Source: Flavobacterium oncorhynchi
Lineage (GTDB): Bacteria > Bacteroidota > Bacteroidia > Flavobacteriales > Flavobacteriaceae
DNA length: 64,000 nucleotides
NCBI RefSeq assembly: GCF_002217355.1
Contig: NZ_MUHA01000021.1
Span: 1 to 64,000 of the forward strand
Direction of reading: 5' to 3'
Below the pieces are notes generated by a model, which did no database searches, had not been told where the DNA came from, and saw nothing but the letters and a program-made list of their open reading frames with translations. Of the stretch, positions 1 to 8,297 are shown one piece after another; the stretch's first letter is position 1, and the number at the start of each line of letters is the position of its first letter. Position numbers and translations under genes: made by a program.

Positions 1-76
1 TTTTTTACATTTATTATTTTGCGTAAATATTTTTAATAAAAAAATACGGTTTTTATAATACTAAATAATTAAAGAG

Positions 77-841
77 ATGTTTTCATTACAAAATAAAAAA
101 GCTGTCATAACGGGTGGCGGAAGCGGAATTGGAAGAGCAATTGCCGCTTTGTTTGCCAAGCAAGGTGCAGAAGTTCATATTATTGATTTATCTATTGAAA
201 GTGCACAGGATGCTGTTGAAGAAATTAAAAATGCAGGAGGAAACGTATTTTCGTATGCCTGTAATGTTTCTAGTCAGGCTGATGTTAAAGCGACCTTTGA
301 AAAAATTGGAAATATCAATATTTTAATCAATAATGCCGGAATAGCAAATGTTGGGAAAGTAGACACTACTTCTGAGGCTGATTTTGACCGTGTACTGGAT
401 GTAAACGTAAAAGGAGTTTACAACTGTTTGTTTGCCGCGATTCCGCAATTCCGACTTTCAAATGGCGGTGTGATTTTAAACATGGCGTCAATTGCGGCAT
501 GGGTTGGAATCTCGGACAGATTTGCTTATTCAACAGCAAAAGGAGCTGTAATGGCAATGACTTTATCTGTGGCAAGAGATTATTTAAGTGAAAATATCAG
601 ATGCAATTCTATTTCTCCGGCAAGGGTTCACACACCTTTTGTAGATGGATTTATCTCTAAAAATTATGCTGGAAAAGAAGAAGAAATGTTTGATAAACTT
701 TCTAAATCACAACCAATCGGACGTATGGGAAAACCAGACGAAATAGCTGCTTTGGCTTTATACTTATGCAGCGAAGAAGCTGGATTTATCACAGGATGTG
801 ATTACCCAATTGATGGAGGATTTATTAAATTAAATAACTAG
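77..841 (+). CDS. SDR-family dehydrogenase, probable 2-keto-3-deoxy-L-fuconate/rhamnonate dehydrogenase
   Basis: A classical short-chain dehydrogenase of 254 residues. The cofactor loop TGGGSGIG is at residues 12-19 and Asp37 at the end of beta-2 favours NAD(H). NNAG is at 85-88, and the catalytic tetrad is Asn110, Ser138, Tyr151 and Lys155. The C-terminal IDGG motif is present. It is cytosolic, with no signal peptide. Seen next to an FAH-family hydrolase, it most plausibly oxidises a 2-keto-3-deoxy sugar acid to the 2,4-diketo acid that the neighbour cleaves; this role is inferred from context. It could instead be the sugar 1-dehydrogenase, with the second SDR at 3362 taking this step. The ATG is preceded by an AT-rich leader with AAAGAG. 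The upstream part of the operon lies outside the window. Confidence 0.85.
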   Translation: MFSLQNKKAVITGGGSGIGRAIAALFAKQGAEVHIIDLSIESAQDAVEEIKNAGGNVFSYACNVSSQADVKATFEKIGNINILINNAGIANVGKVDTTSEADFDRVLDVNVKGVYNCLFAAIPQFRLSNGGVILNMASIAAWVGISDRFAYSTAKGAVMAMTLSVARDYLSENIRCNSISPARVHTPFVDGFISKNYAGKEEEMFDKLSKSQPIGRMGKPDEIAALALYLCSEEAGFITGCDYPIDGGFIKLNN

Positions 842-843
842 AA

Positions 844-971
844 AAGGTACTAAGGTTCTGAGATACTAAGGCGCTAAGGGAAAAAAAACTCAGAACCTTA
901 GAATCTTAGCAGCTTAGTACCTTATGAGAGAAAAACTTAGTACCTCAGAACCTTAGCAACTTAGTAACTTA
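844..971. repeat. intergenic inverted repeats (CTAAGG/CCTTAG family)
   Basis: A run of short inverted repeats built on AAGGTACTAAGGTTCTGAG and its complement, with a second complementary copy at about 935-971. It can fold into a long imperfect hairpin between the SDR and FAH genes. This style of low-complexity palindrome is common between flavobacterial genes. It may shape mRNA ends; no coding content is visible. Confidence 0.6.
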
Positions 972-985
972 AAAAAAAGAATACA

Positions 986-1840
986 ATGAAATTAATACGT
1001 TTTGGAGAAATCGGAAAAGAAAAACCAGGAGTTTTAATTAATGAAAAAAGATATGATGTTTCTTCTATCGTTTCAGATTTTAACGAAAGTTTTTTTGAAG
1101 AAAATGGTTTAGAAAAATTACAAAAGGCATTAGACAGCAATCCTTCTTTACCAGAAGTTGATGCGAATGTTCGTTTAGGATCTCCTGTTGCGAGACCTTC
1201 AAAAATAATCTGTATTGGATTAAATTATGTAGATCACTGTAAAGAAACAAACGCACCAATTCCAACAGAGCCGATTATCTTTTTTAAATCTACAACTTCT
1301 TTGTGCGGCCCAGATGATGATGTAATTATTCCGAAAAACAGCTTGAAAACGGATTGGGAAGTGGAGTTAGCTTTTGTTGTTGGCAAAAAAGCAAGTTATG
1401 TTGAAGAAGCTGAAGCTTTAGATTACGTTGCTGGTTATGCTTTATTGAATGATTACAGCGAAAGAGAATTTCAAATTGAGCGCGGCGGACAATGGGCAAA
1501 AGGAAAAGGATGTGACACATTTGCACCGCTTGGACCATTTTTGGCTACAAAAGATGAAGTACAAGATGTTGATAATTTATCGATGTGGTTAAGTGTAAAC
1601 GGTAAGAAATATCAAGACAGCAACACGTTAAATTTGGTTTTTAAAATTCCTTATTTAGTGCATTATTTAAGTCAGTTTATGACTTTGCTTCCGGGCGATA
1701 TTATTAGTACAGGAACGCCTCCGGGAGTTGGTTTGGGTATTAAACCAGATCCAATTTACTTAAAAGCGGGCGATGTTGTAGAACTTGGAATTGAAGGATT
1801 AGGTACAAGTAAACAAACCGCAGTTGCTTATAAAAAGTAA
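986..1840 (+). CDS. fumarylacetoacetate hydrolase-family protein, probable 2,4-diketo-3-deoxy-L-fuconate/rhamnonate hydrolase
   Basis: A 284-residue protein with the FAH fold. A short N-terminal domain (about 1-70) is followed by the catalytic domain, which opens with GLNYVDH. The acidic metal ligands Glu125 and Glu127 lie in DWEVELAF, Asp156 lies in LLNDYSERE, and STGTPPGVG forms the conserved substrate loop. Relatives hydrolyse a C-C bond in 2,4-diketo-3-deoxy sugar acids to give pyruvate and L-lactate. They are often misannotated as ureidoglycolate lyase. The flanking SDRs and lactonase support the deoxy-sugar role over aromatic degradation. Whether the physiological sugar is L-fucose or L-rhamnose cannot be decided from sequence alone. 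Confidence 0.85.
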   Translation: MKLIRFGEIGKEKPGVLINEKRYDVSSIVSDFNESFFEENGLEKLQKALDSNPSLPEVDANVRLGSPVARPSKIICIGLNYVDHCKETNAPIPTEPIIFFKSTTSLCGPDDDVIIPKNSLKTDWEVELAFVVGKKASYVEEAEALDYVAGYALLNDYSEREFQIERGGQWAKGKGCDTFAPLGPFLATKDEVQDVDNLSMWLSVNGKKYQDSNTLNLVFKIPYLVHYLSQFMTLLPGDIISTGTPPGVGLGIKPDPIYLKAGDVVELGIEGLGTSKQTAVAYKK

Positions 1841-1864
1841 TTATTAACTCGTTGAGCATAATTA

Positions 1865-2010
1865 TTTAAACACATAGAAACATAGATTTTTTCCTTTTTA
1901 AATAAAACGACTAAAATAAATGATACATCATTTACACATAGCTATGTTTGTTAATGCAAGTGAAACGCCTTTTTTTGAACGTAGAATATCTATGTTTCTA
2001 TGTGTTTAAA
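1865..2010. repeat. perfect 23-bp inverted repeat flanking a 100-base spacer
   Basis: Bases 1865-1887 and 1988-2010 are perfect reverse complements, with core ACACATAGAAACATAGAT. They sit between the FAH and alcohol dehydrogenase genes. The spacer contains smaller palindromes around ACATAGCTATGT. It could be a transcript-end hairpin or a member of a dispersed flavobacterial repeat family. No open frame of interest is seen. Confidence 0.7.
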
Positions 2011-2062
2011 TAAAATTTTTACGAATTGTACCCTACGAGTTAGTTAAAAAAAAAAATTAAAG

Positions 2063-3076
2063 ATGAAATATATTGTTTGCGAAAAACCGCAGGAATTTCT
2101 ATTAAAGGAAACCAGTATTCCAGAACCAAAAGAAGGTGAAGTTCTCTTAAAAATAAAAAGAATCGGAATCTGTGGAACTGATATTCATGCTTTTGGCGGA
2201 ACTCAGCCGTATTTTGAATATCCTAGAATTTTGGGTCACGAATTGGCTGCAGAATACGTAAAAGGAAATGCTGAAGGTTTTAAACCAGGTGATAAAGTAA
2301 CTTTTATTCCGTATTTTAATTGTGGAAAATGTGTTGCCTGCCGAAACGGATTAACAAACTGCTGTGTAAATATTAAAGTTTTTGGGGTACACATTGACGG
2401 CGGAATGGCTGAATATGTTTCGATTCCAGAACAATATTTACTTCATGGGCAGGGATTAGATTATGATGAATTGGCTTTGGTTGAACCATTAGCAATTGCA
2501 GCGCACGGAGTACGGAGAGCGGCTGTGAAGTCAACGGATACGGTTTTGATAATGGGAGCAGGGCCAATTGGAATTGGATTGATTCAGTTTGCTAAAATTG
2601 CTGGAGCCAAAGTTATCGTGATGGATATCAATGATTACCGATTAAATTTCTGTAAAACCGAATTGAATGCGGATGAAACGATCAATCCGTTAAATGATGA
2701 TGTAGCTGTAAAACTAGCTGAATTAACAAATGGAGATATGGCGAATGTTGTGATTGACGCAACTGGAAATCAGAAAGTAATGAACAGTGCTTTCAATTAT
2801 ATCTCGCATGGCGGAAGATTTGTTTTAGTTGGACTTCAAAAAGGAGAATTAAGTTTCAGTCATCCCGATTTCCACAAAAGAGAATCGACTTTAATGAGCA
2901 GCAGAAATGCTACTATTGAAGATTTTGAATATGTAATGAAATGCTTGAAAGAAGGTAAAATTGATCCTAAAAAGTACATTACACATAGAACAAGTTTTTC
3001 TGAAATGATTACTGATTTCGGACAATTAATCGATCCAAAAAACAATGTCATCAAAGCGTTAATTGAAATAGACTAA
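2063..3076 (+). CDS. zinc-binding alcohol dehydrogenase (MDR family), sugar or sugar-acid dehydrogenase
   Basis: A 337-residue medium-chain dehydrogenase. Catalytic zinc ligands are Cys37 (GICGTD), His59-Glu60 (GHE) and probably Glu141 (LVEPLA). Structural zinc cysteines are 87, 90, 93 and 101 with canonical spacing. The Rossmann loop GAGPIGIG starts at residue 165. This is the COG1063 type that oxidises polyols and sugar acids such as L-galactonate or L-idonate. In the deoxy-sugar cluster its step is not certain. It could oxidise a related acid (L-galactonate or L-fuconate) or handle a side product. The stop codon is the first unit of a GACTAA tandem repeat, so the extreme C-terminus abuts an unstable sequence. 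Confidence 0.8.
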   Translation: MKYIVCEKPQEFLLKETSIPEPKEGEVLLKIKRIGICGTDIHAFGGTQPYFEYPRILGHELAAEYVKGNAEGFKPGDKVTFIPYFNCGKCVACRNGLTNCCVNIKVFGVHIDGGMAEYVSIPEQYLLHGQGLDYDELALVEPLAIAAHGVRRAAVKSTDTVLIMGAGPIGIGLIQFAKIAGAKVIVMDINDYRLNFCKTELNADETINPLNDDVAVKLAELTNGDMANVVIDATGNQKVMNSAFNYISHGGRFVLVGLQKGELSFSHPDFHKRESTLMSSRNATIEDFEYVMKCLKEGKIDPKKYITHRTSFSEMITDFGQLIDPKNNVIKALIEID

Positions 3077-3172
3077 GACTAAGACTAAGATTAAGACTAA
3101 GACTAAGACTAAGACTAAGACTAAGACTAAGACTAAGACTAAGACTAAGACTAAGACTAAGACTAAGACTAA
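3071..3172. repeat. tandem hexanucleotide repeat (GACTAA)17
   Basis: Seventeen head-to-tail GACTAA units run without a gap; only the fourth is altered (GATTAA at 3089-3094). The first unit contains the last sense codon and the TAA stop of the upstream alcohol dehydrogenase. In that frame every second codon is a stop. Such a tract is prone to slipped-strand copy-number change, but because the stop lies in unit one, length changes should not alter the protein. Confidence 0.95.
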
Positions 3173-3192
3173 GAGTATATTGTAAAGTACTG

Positions 3193-3325
3193 TTTGTCAT
3201 TTCGATGAAGGAGAAATCTTCGTAAGAAACTCAACAAAGATTGGCGAATTTCTTGGTGGAGCTACTCGTGGAGATTTGCTTCACCAGTTCGCTATTGCTC
3301 GGGTCTACTTCGTCGAAATGACAAA
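3193..3325. repeat. dispersed palindromic repeat, GTCATTTCGA family, copy 1
   Basis: The left arm TTTGTCATTTCGATGAAGG and the right arm ending CGTCGAAATGACAAA are inverted relative to each other, with a variable centre of about 90 bases. The same arms recur at 16259, 18826, 25434, 30801 (left arm only), 38109, 49621 and 54702, always between genes. It lies in the 285-base gap between the alcohol dehydrogenase and the second SDR, which holds no gene. Confidence 0.85.
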
Positions 3326-3361
3326 AATGAGGAAAAATATAACTTTAAATACCCACAAAGA

Positions 3362-4159
3362 ATGGATTTAAACTTAAAAAATAAAATAGTTGTCGTTTCT
3401 GGTTCGGCTGGAAAAGAAGGCAGTATTGGAGAAACAATCATTAACCGAATTGCAGATGAAGGAGCTATTCCGGTTTTGGTTGACAGAAATGCAAGAGGGT
3501 TTGCTTATGCAGAAAATCTTCAAAAGAGAGGAATCGATTCGTTGTTTGTACAGACTGATGTTACTGATCCAGTTGAAATTGAAAATGCTGTAAAAACAAT
3601 CGTGGCAAAATACGGAAGAATCGACGCTGTTATCAACAATGTTGGTGTAAATGACGGTGCAGGTTTAGACGCTTCTTACGAGGAATTTATGAATTCTTTA
3701 AAACTAAATGTGGTAAGTTATTTTTTACTGGTTAAATATGCGCTTCCATACTTAAAAGAATCAAAGGGAAATATCCTGAATATTGGTTCAAAAGTAGCTT
3801 TAACAGGACAAGGCGGAACTTCAGGTTATGCTGCTGCAAAAGGCGGCGTTTTAGGACTTACAAGAGAATGGGCAGTGGATTTAATTCAATTCGGAATCCG
3901 TTCGAATGCTATTATTATTGCTGAAAGTTATACTCCTGCATACGAAGATTGGATTAAAACGTTGGAAGACGGAGAAACTGTTTTAAAGAAAATCAATAAA
4001 AGCATTCCGTTTGAAGGCAGAATGACTAAAACAGAAGAAATTGCAGATTCAGCGCTTTTCATTATTTCTGATCGTTCTTCGCATACAACAGGACAATTTG
4101 TTTTTGTAGATGGAGGTTATGTGCATTTAGATCGTGCTTTAATCAACGATGTAAACTAA
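3362..4159 (+). CDS. SDR-family dehydrogenase, probable L-fucose/L-rhamnose 1-dehydrogenase
   Basis: A 265-residue short-chain dehydrogenase with NNVG, the catalytic Ser143, and Tyr156 with Lys160 (YAAAK). The glycine-rich loop is unusual: SGSAGKEGSIG replaces TGxxxGIG and is two residues longer. The end of the Rossmann strand has VDRN, suggesting NAD. It ends six bases before the lactonase gene, so the two are clearly co-transcribed. That pairing suggests it makes the sugar lactone which the neighbour opens; the assignment is inferred. It could alternatively act later in the pathway. Confidence 0.8.
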   Translation: MDLNLKNKIVVVSGSAGKEGSIGETIINRIADEGAIPVLVDRNARGFAYAENLQKRGIDSLFVQTDVTDPVEIENAVKTIVAKYGRIDAVINNVGVNDGAGLDASYEEFMNSLKLNVVSYFLLVKYALPYLKESKGNILNIGSKVALTGQGGTSGYAAAKGGVLGLTREWAVDLIQFGIRSNAIIIAESYTPAYEDWIKTLEDGETVLKKINKSIPFEGRMTKTEEIADSALFIISDRSSHTTGQFVFVDGGYVHLDRALINDVN

Positions 4160-4165
4160 TTCAAA

Positions 4166-4996
4166 ATGAATAATCGAATTGATTCTCATCAGCATTTTTG
4201 GAAATTTGATCCCGTTAGAGACAGCTGGATTGATGAAAGTATGTCAGAAATTCAAAGAGATTTTCTGCCAGAAGATTTATTGCCATTGCTTGCAGAAAAT
4301 AAGTTTTCTGGTTGTGTAGCAGTTCAGGCAAGTCAGTCTGAAGACGAAACCAATTTCCTTGTGGATTTGGCATCTAAGAATGATTTTATAAAAGGAATTG
4401 TAGGCTGGGTTGATCTTCGTGCAGATAATATTTCAGAACGTTTACGTCATTTTTCTTCGAATAAAACAATTAAAGGATTCCGACACGTTGTACAAGGCGA
4501 AGCTGATGATTTTATGTTTAGAGAAGATTTTCGTAACGGAATATTAGCTTTAAAAGAGTTTGATTTTACGTATGATATTCTGATTTTTCATCGTCAATTG
4601 CCGGCTGCGATAAGTTTGGTAAAAGATTTTCCGAATCAAAAGTTTGTAATCGATCATATTGCAAAACCAGATATCAAATCAGGAAGTATTGATTCATGGA
4701 AAAAAGGAATCGAAGAAATTGCTAAATACGACAATGTATGGTGTAAAATCTCAGGGATGGTCACCGAAGCCGATTGGGAAAACTGGACACCAGAGGATTT
4801 AAAGCCGTATTTGGATGTGATTTTTGAAAATTTCTCAACAGATAAAATACTATACGGCTCAGATTGGCCGGTTCTTAATATTGCTTCTGATTATAAAGAG
4901 GTTGTAAAAACTTTAGAGGATTATATTTCGAAGTTTTCTATCGAAGATCAAAATAAGATTTGGTTTAAAAATGCGGTTTCATTTTATAATCTGTAA
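4166..4996 (+). CDS. amidohydrolase-2 family lactonase, probable L-fucono/L-rhamnono-lactonase
   Basis: A 276-residue TIM-barrel metal hydrolase of COG3618. The HxH motif is His8/His10 (DSHQHFW), a mid-barrel DHIAKP carries the next histidine, and Asp233 lies in GSDWP near the C-terminus. Known relatives hydrolyse L-fuconolactone, L-rhamnonolactone or 2-pyrone-4,6-dicarboxylate. Its position six bases after an SDR and beside an FAH-family hydrolase favours a sugar lactone. Cytosolic; the start is fixed by the short spacing to the upstream stop. Confidence 0.85.
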   Translation: MNNRIDSHQHFWKFDPVRDSWIDESMSEIQRDFLPEDLLPLLAENKFSGCVAVQASQSEDETNFLVDLASKNDFIKGIVGWVDLRADNISERLRHFSSNKTIKGFRHVVQGEADDFMFREDFRNGILALKEFDFTYDILIFHRQLPAAISLVKDFPNQKFVIDHIAKPDIKSGSIDSWKKGIEEIAKYDNVWCKISGMVTEADWENWTPEDLKPYLDVIFENFSTDKILYGSDWPVLNIASDYKEVVKTLEDYISKFSIEDQNKIWFKNAVSFYNL

Positions 4997-5006
4997 TAGA
5001 TTTTTT

Positions 5007-5065
5007 GCCACAGATTAAAGGATTAAAATGATTAAAAAATCTGTGAAAATCCTGTAATCTGTGGC
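5007..5065. terminator. bidirectional terminator between convergent genes
   Basis: GCCACAGATTA at 5007-5017 pairs with TAATCTGTGGC at 5055-5065. There are further internal complementary stretches, and T-rich sequence lies on both outer sides. It sits between the convergent lactonase (plus) and pectate lyase (minus) genes, as expected for a shared terminator. The same GCCACAGATT/AATCTGTGGC arms recur near 29180-29320. Confidence 0.6.
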
Positions 5066-5091
5066 TAATATTTTTTATTTTTTGCGGAAAA

Positions 5092-6279
5092 TTATTTAAA
5101 AACATCATTTCCTGAGCCCCATTTCTTCTGCCAGGATGTATATTTCTTTAATGCCTTTTCCGGTTTATCCGTATACCATGCGTAACCGCTTCTGCGTTCG
5201 CGGCTGACTTCTGCTAAAGAATACAAAAACTGGCTGTCTCTATCGCAGAATAAAGGTTTATGAGTTCCTAATTCATAATATCTCGTCCAGATTGGCGGTG
5301 CAGCAGTATCAGTTACGACACGCACATCGTTGGTAATTTTTTTGTATTTAGAATCCATTTCTGGGGCCTGAAAACTTTCAACTCTGGTATTGTATATTTT
5401 AGAATCCTGAAACCATTTTACAGCTCCCTGAATAGAGTTTATAATTTTCTCATTCGGATTATCGATTGCCATTAAAAACAATACGACATCAACACTTTCG
5501 GCATTGCAGATACTTGGCGGTTCAAACTTTCGCGCCCATGTTGGTAAAAGTGTTATTTCATCATGCTGTTGGCACCAAGCCGTAAGTTTTCCATTTTCTT
5601 TAATCTGCATTTTTAAAATACAGTCAATTCCTTTTTCGTACGATTCAGTTATTTTTTTTCTAGTTTTAGCATCAATAAATGCAAAATCAGGATCATTGTT
5701 TACGATCTTTTTCAAAAGATTCATAATGCCCATATACGCACCGTCATTAAATGTAATATGTCGGCTGTAACCTTTTTCTAAAGGAAAATATTGAGGCCAG
5801 CCTCCGTTGCCGTATTGCGCTTCCAGAATAAAATCAATTCCTTTTAACGCACCGTCTTTGTATTTAGTTTCTTTAGTCAAAGTATAAACCTGAGCTAGAT
5901 AATTGACGTGCGTGTAAGTCGTTTCATTGTCAAAAGTAGTATGCAGAATCGGTTTGGTTGCAATAACTGTATCAATTTGCTTTGGAGTCAGAATTGCTTT
6001 CATATCGTAATTCTTCGGCCATCCGCCATTATTACGCTGAAAAAGCAAAATATTATCAGCAATTTTAGCATAATCCGTTTCAGCATATTGAGGCTGATTC
6101 GGAATTGGATTTACGATATTAGTTTTGTCTTTAATATGGTACCAATGATTGGTCCCATCTGTAAAAACTTTTGTGCTGATTACTGATTTTTCCTCTTTGT
6201 TAGTTTGTGCATTCGAATGTAGAAACGAGAAAACACAAAGACTTAAAACAACTGCTTTTGAACTATTGATAAATTTCAT
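5092..6279 (-). CDS. PL10-family pectate lyase
   Basis: A 395-residue secreted protein; the signal peptide ends in SNAQ at about residue 25. Family PL10 signatures are NNGGWPKNYD, FDNETTYTH, YGNGGWPQYFPL and, near the C-terminus, PPIWTRYYELGTHKPLFCDRD, whose arginine belongs to the catalytic region. PL10 enzymes have an (alpha/alpha) toroid fold and cleave de-esterified polygalacturonate by beta-elimination using calcium. The length is that of a single catalytic module with no carbohydrate-binding domain. It is the distal gene of a two-gene operon, starting 13 bases after the GH28 gene, and would attack the homogalacturonan backbone. Confidence 0.9.
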   Translation of the reverse strand: MKFINSSKAVVLSLCVFSFLHSNAQTNKEEKSVISTKVFTDGTNHWYHIKDKTNIVNPIPNQPQYAETDYAKIADNILLFQRNNGGWPKNYDMKAILTPKQIDTVIATKPILHTTFDNETTYTHVNYLAQVYTLTKETKYKDGALKGIDFILEAQYGNGGWPQYFPLEKGYSRHITFNDGAYMGIMNLLKKIVNNDPDFAFIDAKTRKKITESYEKGIDCILKMQIKENGKLTAWCQQHDEITLLPTWARKFEPPSICNAESVDVVLFLMAIDNPNEKIINSIQGAVKWFQDSKIYNTRVESFQAPEMDSKYKKITNDVRVVTDTAAPPIWTRYYELGTHKPLFCDRDSQFLYSLAEVSRERRSGYAWYTDKPEKALKKYTSWQKKWGSGNDVFK

Positions 6280-6292
6280 TTTGAAATTGTGA

Positions 6293-7975
6293 TTAAAATT
6301 TTACAGCTCCTTTTGGAACATCACTTCCAAGTGTAGTTGTTTTTGAAAAATCTAAATTTTTAGAAGAAACCAATTCAATATTTGCGTTTCCTTCCCCATT
6401 TATATTTACTGCTTTAGCCGATGTAGAATTGAATTCGACATTCTTTAAAGACATATTTTTTACATTGTAAACTTCAAATACATTACTGTTTTCGATATCT
6501 AGTTTTGCATTGGTGATTTTGATTCCGTTTGCGTCAATAATCGAAAACCCTTTTTCAGCCGTAACCGTTAAGTTTGAAATTTCGATGTTCTCCAAATTCA
6601 TTTCAGGAAGACCTTGTAAAAATACCGCTTGCTGAGCACCTTTAATCGTAATGTTTTTAATCGAAATATTTTTAAACTGAGGCGTTTCAACCGTTACAGG
6701 CATTGCTTTATTAATGATTTTATCTCCGCCTTCTTCTAAAGTTTCAGCTATCGATTTTCCTCCATAATACAAATTGAAAGAAATGGCCTGCGATGGAATA
6801 TCAGTCATATAAACATCCGAAATAAATACGTTTTCTACAACACCGCCTCTTCCGCGTGCACTTTTAAAACGTAAGCCAACATCAGTTCCCATAAAAGTAC
6901 AATTTGAAACATGCAGGTTTTTTACACCACCAGACATCTCGCTTCCAACCGTTACACCACCGTGTCCGTGATATACGATATTGTTTCTTACAATGATATT
7001 TTCGCTAGGAATACCTCTTTCGCGTCCGTCTTTATCTTTTCCTGATTTAATGCAAATGGCATCATCACCGACATCAAAACTTGAATTTTCAACCAAAACA
7101 TTTTTACAGCATTCTATATCAAGACCATCTCCGTTTTGAGAATACCAAGGGTTACGAACCGTTACATTTCTAACGATTAAATCTTCCACCATAAAAGGAT
7201 GAATATTCCAAGCTGGTGAATTTTGAAAAACAGGACCGTCAAATAAAACTCTTTTACTGTTTTGGATACTCACCAATACAGGTCGTAAAAAGTCATGAAT
7301 TTTTTCAAAATCTTCTTTAGTTTTTAAATCAGGGCGCACATTTTGATCTGCGCCTTTAGAAGCATTCATAAAGATTTCTGATGGATACCAGCTCGTTTTT
7401 TGTGCATTTAAAACACCGCCTTTAGAAATAGCTTCTTTCCATTGGCTCTCAGTTAATTTGCTCTTTTTAATTTGTCTCCAAACTTCTCCAGAACCATCCC
7501 AAACACCATTTCCTGTAAAAGCGATGTTTTCAAGGTTTTTGCCATAAATAGGAGAGATGCATCGCCAAGTGTTTAATCCTTCAAAATTAGTTTCGATAAT
7601 AGGATATAATGATTTATCTGTAGAAAATTTTATTAAAGCACCTCTTTCGGCATGTAATTCAATATTGCTTTTTAGAATAATTGGACCTGTAAGCCAGATC
7701 CCAGGAGGAATAATAACTTTTCCTCCGCCTTTTTTTGAAACCGCATCTATAGCATCGGCGAAAGCCTTAGTGTTTAAAACATAACCGCCGTTTACGGCAC
7801 CAAAATCTTTTATGTTTACACTGTTTTTTGGGATAACCGGCTCTTTTATTTTGGTCATTTTAAATTCAATGTCTTTGTAAGTGTCAGATGCTTTTTGCGC
7901 CAAAACTGGTACAGAAAAACTTGCTGCCAGAATGGTCAAAGCTGTACAGAAAAGGTTAGTCAGGTTAGTTTTCAT
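6293..7975 (-). CDS. GH28 polygalacturonase (probably exo-acting)
   Basis: A 560-residue protein with a signal peptide ending VLAQ near residue 27 and a right-handed beta-helix. All GH28 catalytic positions are visible: Asp283 in NGDG, Asp304-Asp305 in VGDDA, His338 in HGHGG, and Arg369/Lys371 in RFKS. It hydrolyses alpha-1,4-galacturonosyl bonds with inversion. An insertion between about residues 165 and 215 (Trp-rich, containing WRQIKKSKL and TSWYPSE) resembles that of exo-polygalacturonases that bind the chain end. It is first in the minus-strand operon with the PL10 gene. A LacI-type palindrome overlaps its likely transcription start, suggesting repression in the absence of inducer. Confidence 0.92.
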   Translation of the reverse strand: MKTNLTNLFCTALTILAASFSVPVLAQKASDTYKDIEFKMTKIKEPVIPKNSVNIKDFGAVNGGYVLNTKAFADAIDAVSKKGGGKVIIPPGIWLTGPIILKSNIELHAERGALIKFSTDKSLYPIIETNFEGLNTWRCISPIYGKNLENIAFTGNGVWDGSGEVWRQIKKSKLTESQWKEAISKGGVLNAQKTSWYPSEIFMNASKGADQNVRPDLKTKEDFEKIHDFLRPVLVSIQNSKRVLFDGPVFQNSPAWNIHPFMVEDLIVRNVTVRNPWYSQNGDGLDIECCKNVLVENSSFDVGDDAICIKSGKDKDGRERGIPSENIIVRNNIVYHGHGGVTVGSEMSGGVKNLHVSNCTFMGTDVGLRFKSARGRGGVVENVFISDVYMTDIPSQAISFNLYYGGKSIAETLEEGGDKIINKAMPVTVETPQFKNISIKNITIKGAQQAVFLQGLPEMNLENIEISNLTVTAEKGFSIIDANGIKITNAKLDIENSNVFEVYNVKNMSLKNVEFNSTSAKAVNINGEGNANIELVSSKNLDFSKTTTLGSDVPKGAVKF

Positions 7976-8083
7976 TAGAATTGTATTATGGTTAAAATTT
8001 ACTTTTGATGTCGGTTAGATTTTTTATCTGCTATTTTTTTATTTGATGAATAAAAAAATCCGTTATAAACTATAATTTAATAA

Positions 8084-8097
8084 TGTAATCGATTACA
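8084..8097. promoter_or_regulatory. LacI-type operator palindrome TGTAATCGATTACA
   Basis: A perfect 14-base palindrome with a central CpG, the form expected for LacI/GalR-family operators. It abuts the -7 element of the minus-strand promoter (8098-8105), so it covers the transcription start region of the GH28-PL10 operon. The rest of the 431-base divergent gap is AT-rich and non-coding, apart from the direct-repeat element at 8251. The cognate regulator is not in the window. Confidence 0.6.
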
Positions 8098-8130
8098 CAA
8101 ATCTATTAAAAAAATATTATCAAACGACAA
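8098..8130 (-). promoter_or_regulatory. predicted flavobacterial promoter of the GH28-PL10 operon
   Basis: On the minus strand TAGATTTG (8105 down to 8098) is an exact match to the Bacteroidetes -7 consensus TAnnTTTG. A TTG (8130 down to 8128) lies 22 bases upstream, within the 17-23 base spacing reported for Flavobacterium. The predicted start falls within the LacI-type palindrome, about 115 bases before the GH28 start codon. Confidence 0.5.
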
Positions 8131-8250
8131 TTTTGATTTAATTATAACAGATTTTTTATGAATTTAATTTTTTTATGGGAAATTGATTAAGATTTTCATT
8201 TGGAGTTTTAGCTTAAAAGGAAGTGCAAGAATTAGATGTTTATCCTAAAT

Positions 8251-8297
8251 TACAGGAGGGTACAGGATACCTGTCATTTTATATTCTTTTAAATTGT
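8251..8297 (+). promoter_or_regulatory. direct-repeat activator site upstream of the beta-helix/mutarotase gene (copy 1)
   Basis: TACAGGA occurs at 8251-8257 and again at 8261-8267, a 10-base period or one helical turn. The second CAGG starts at 8263; 27 bases later a partial -7 element (TAAATTGT at 8290) begins. The same arrangement is found at 16528 and 39726. The site is about 140 bases before the start codon. Inferred to bind a pectin-responsive activator. Confidence 0.45.

Noticed and set aside
3071..3172. CRISPR-like array
   Set aside because: The units are contiguous hexamers with no spacers; it is a simple tandem repeat.
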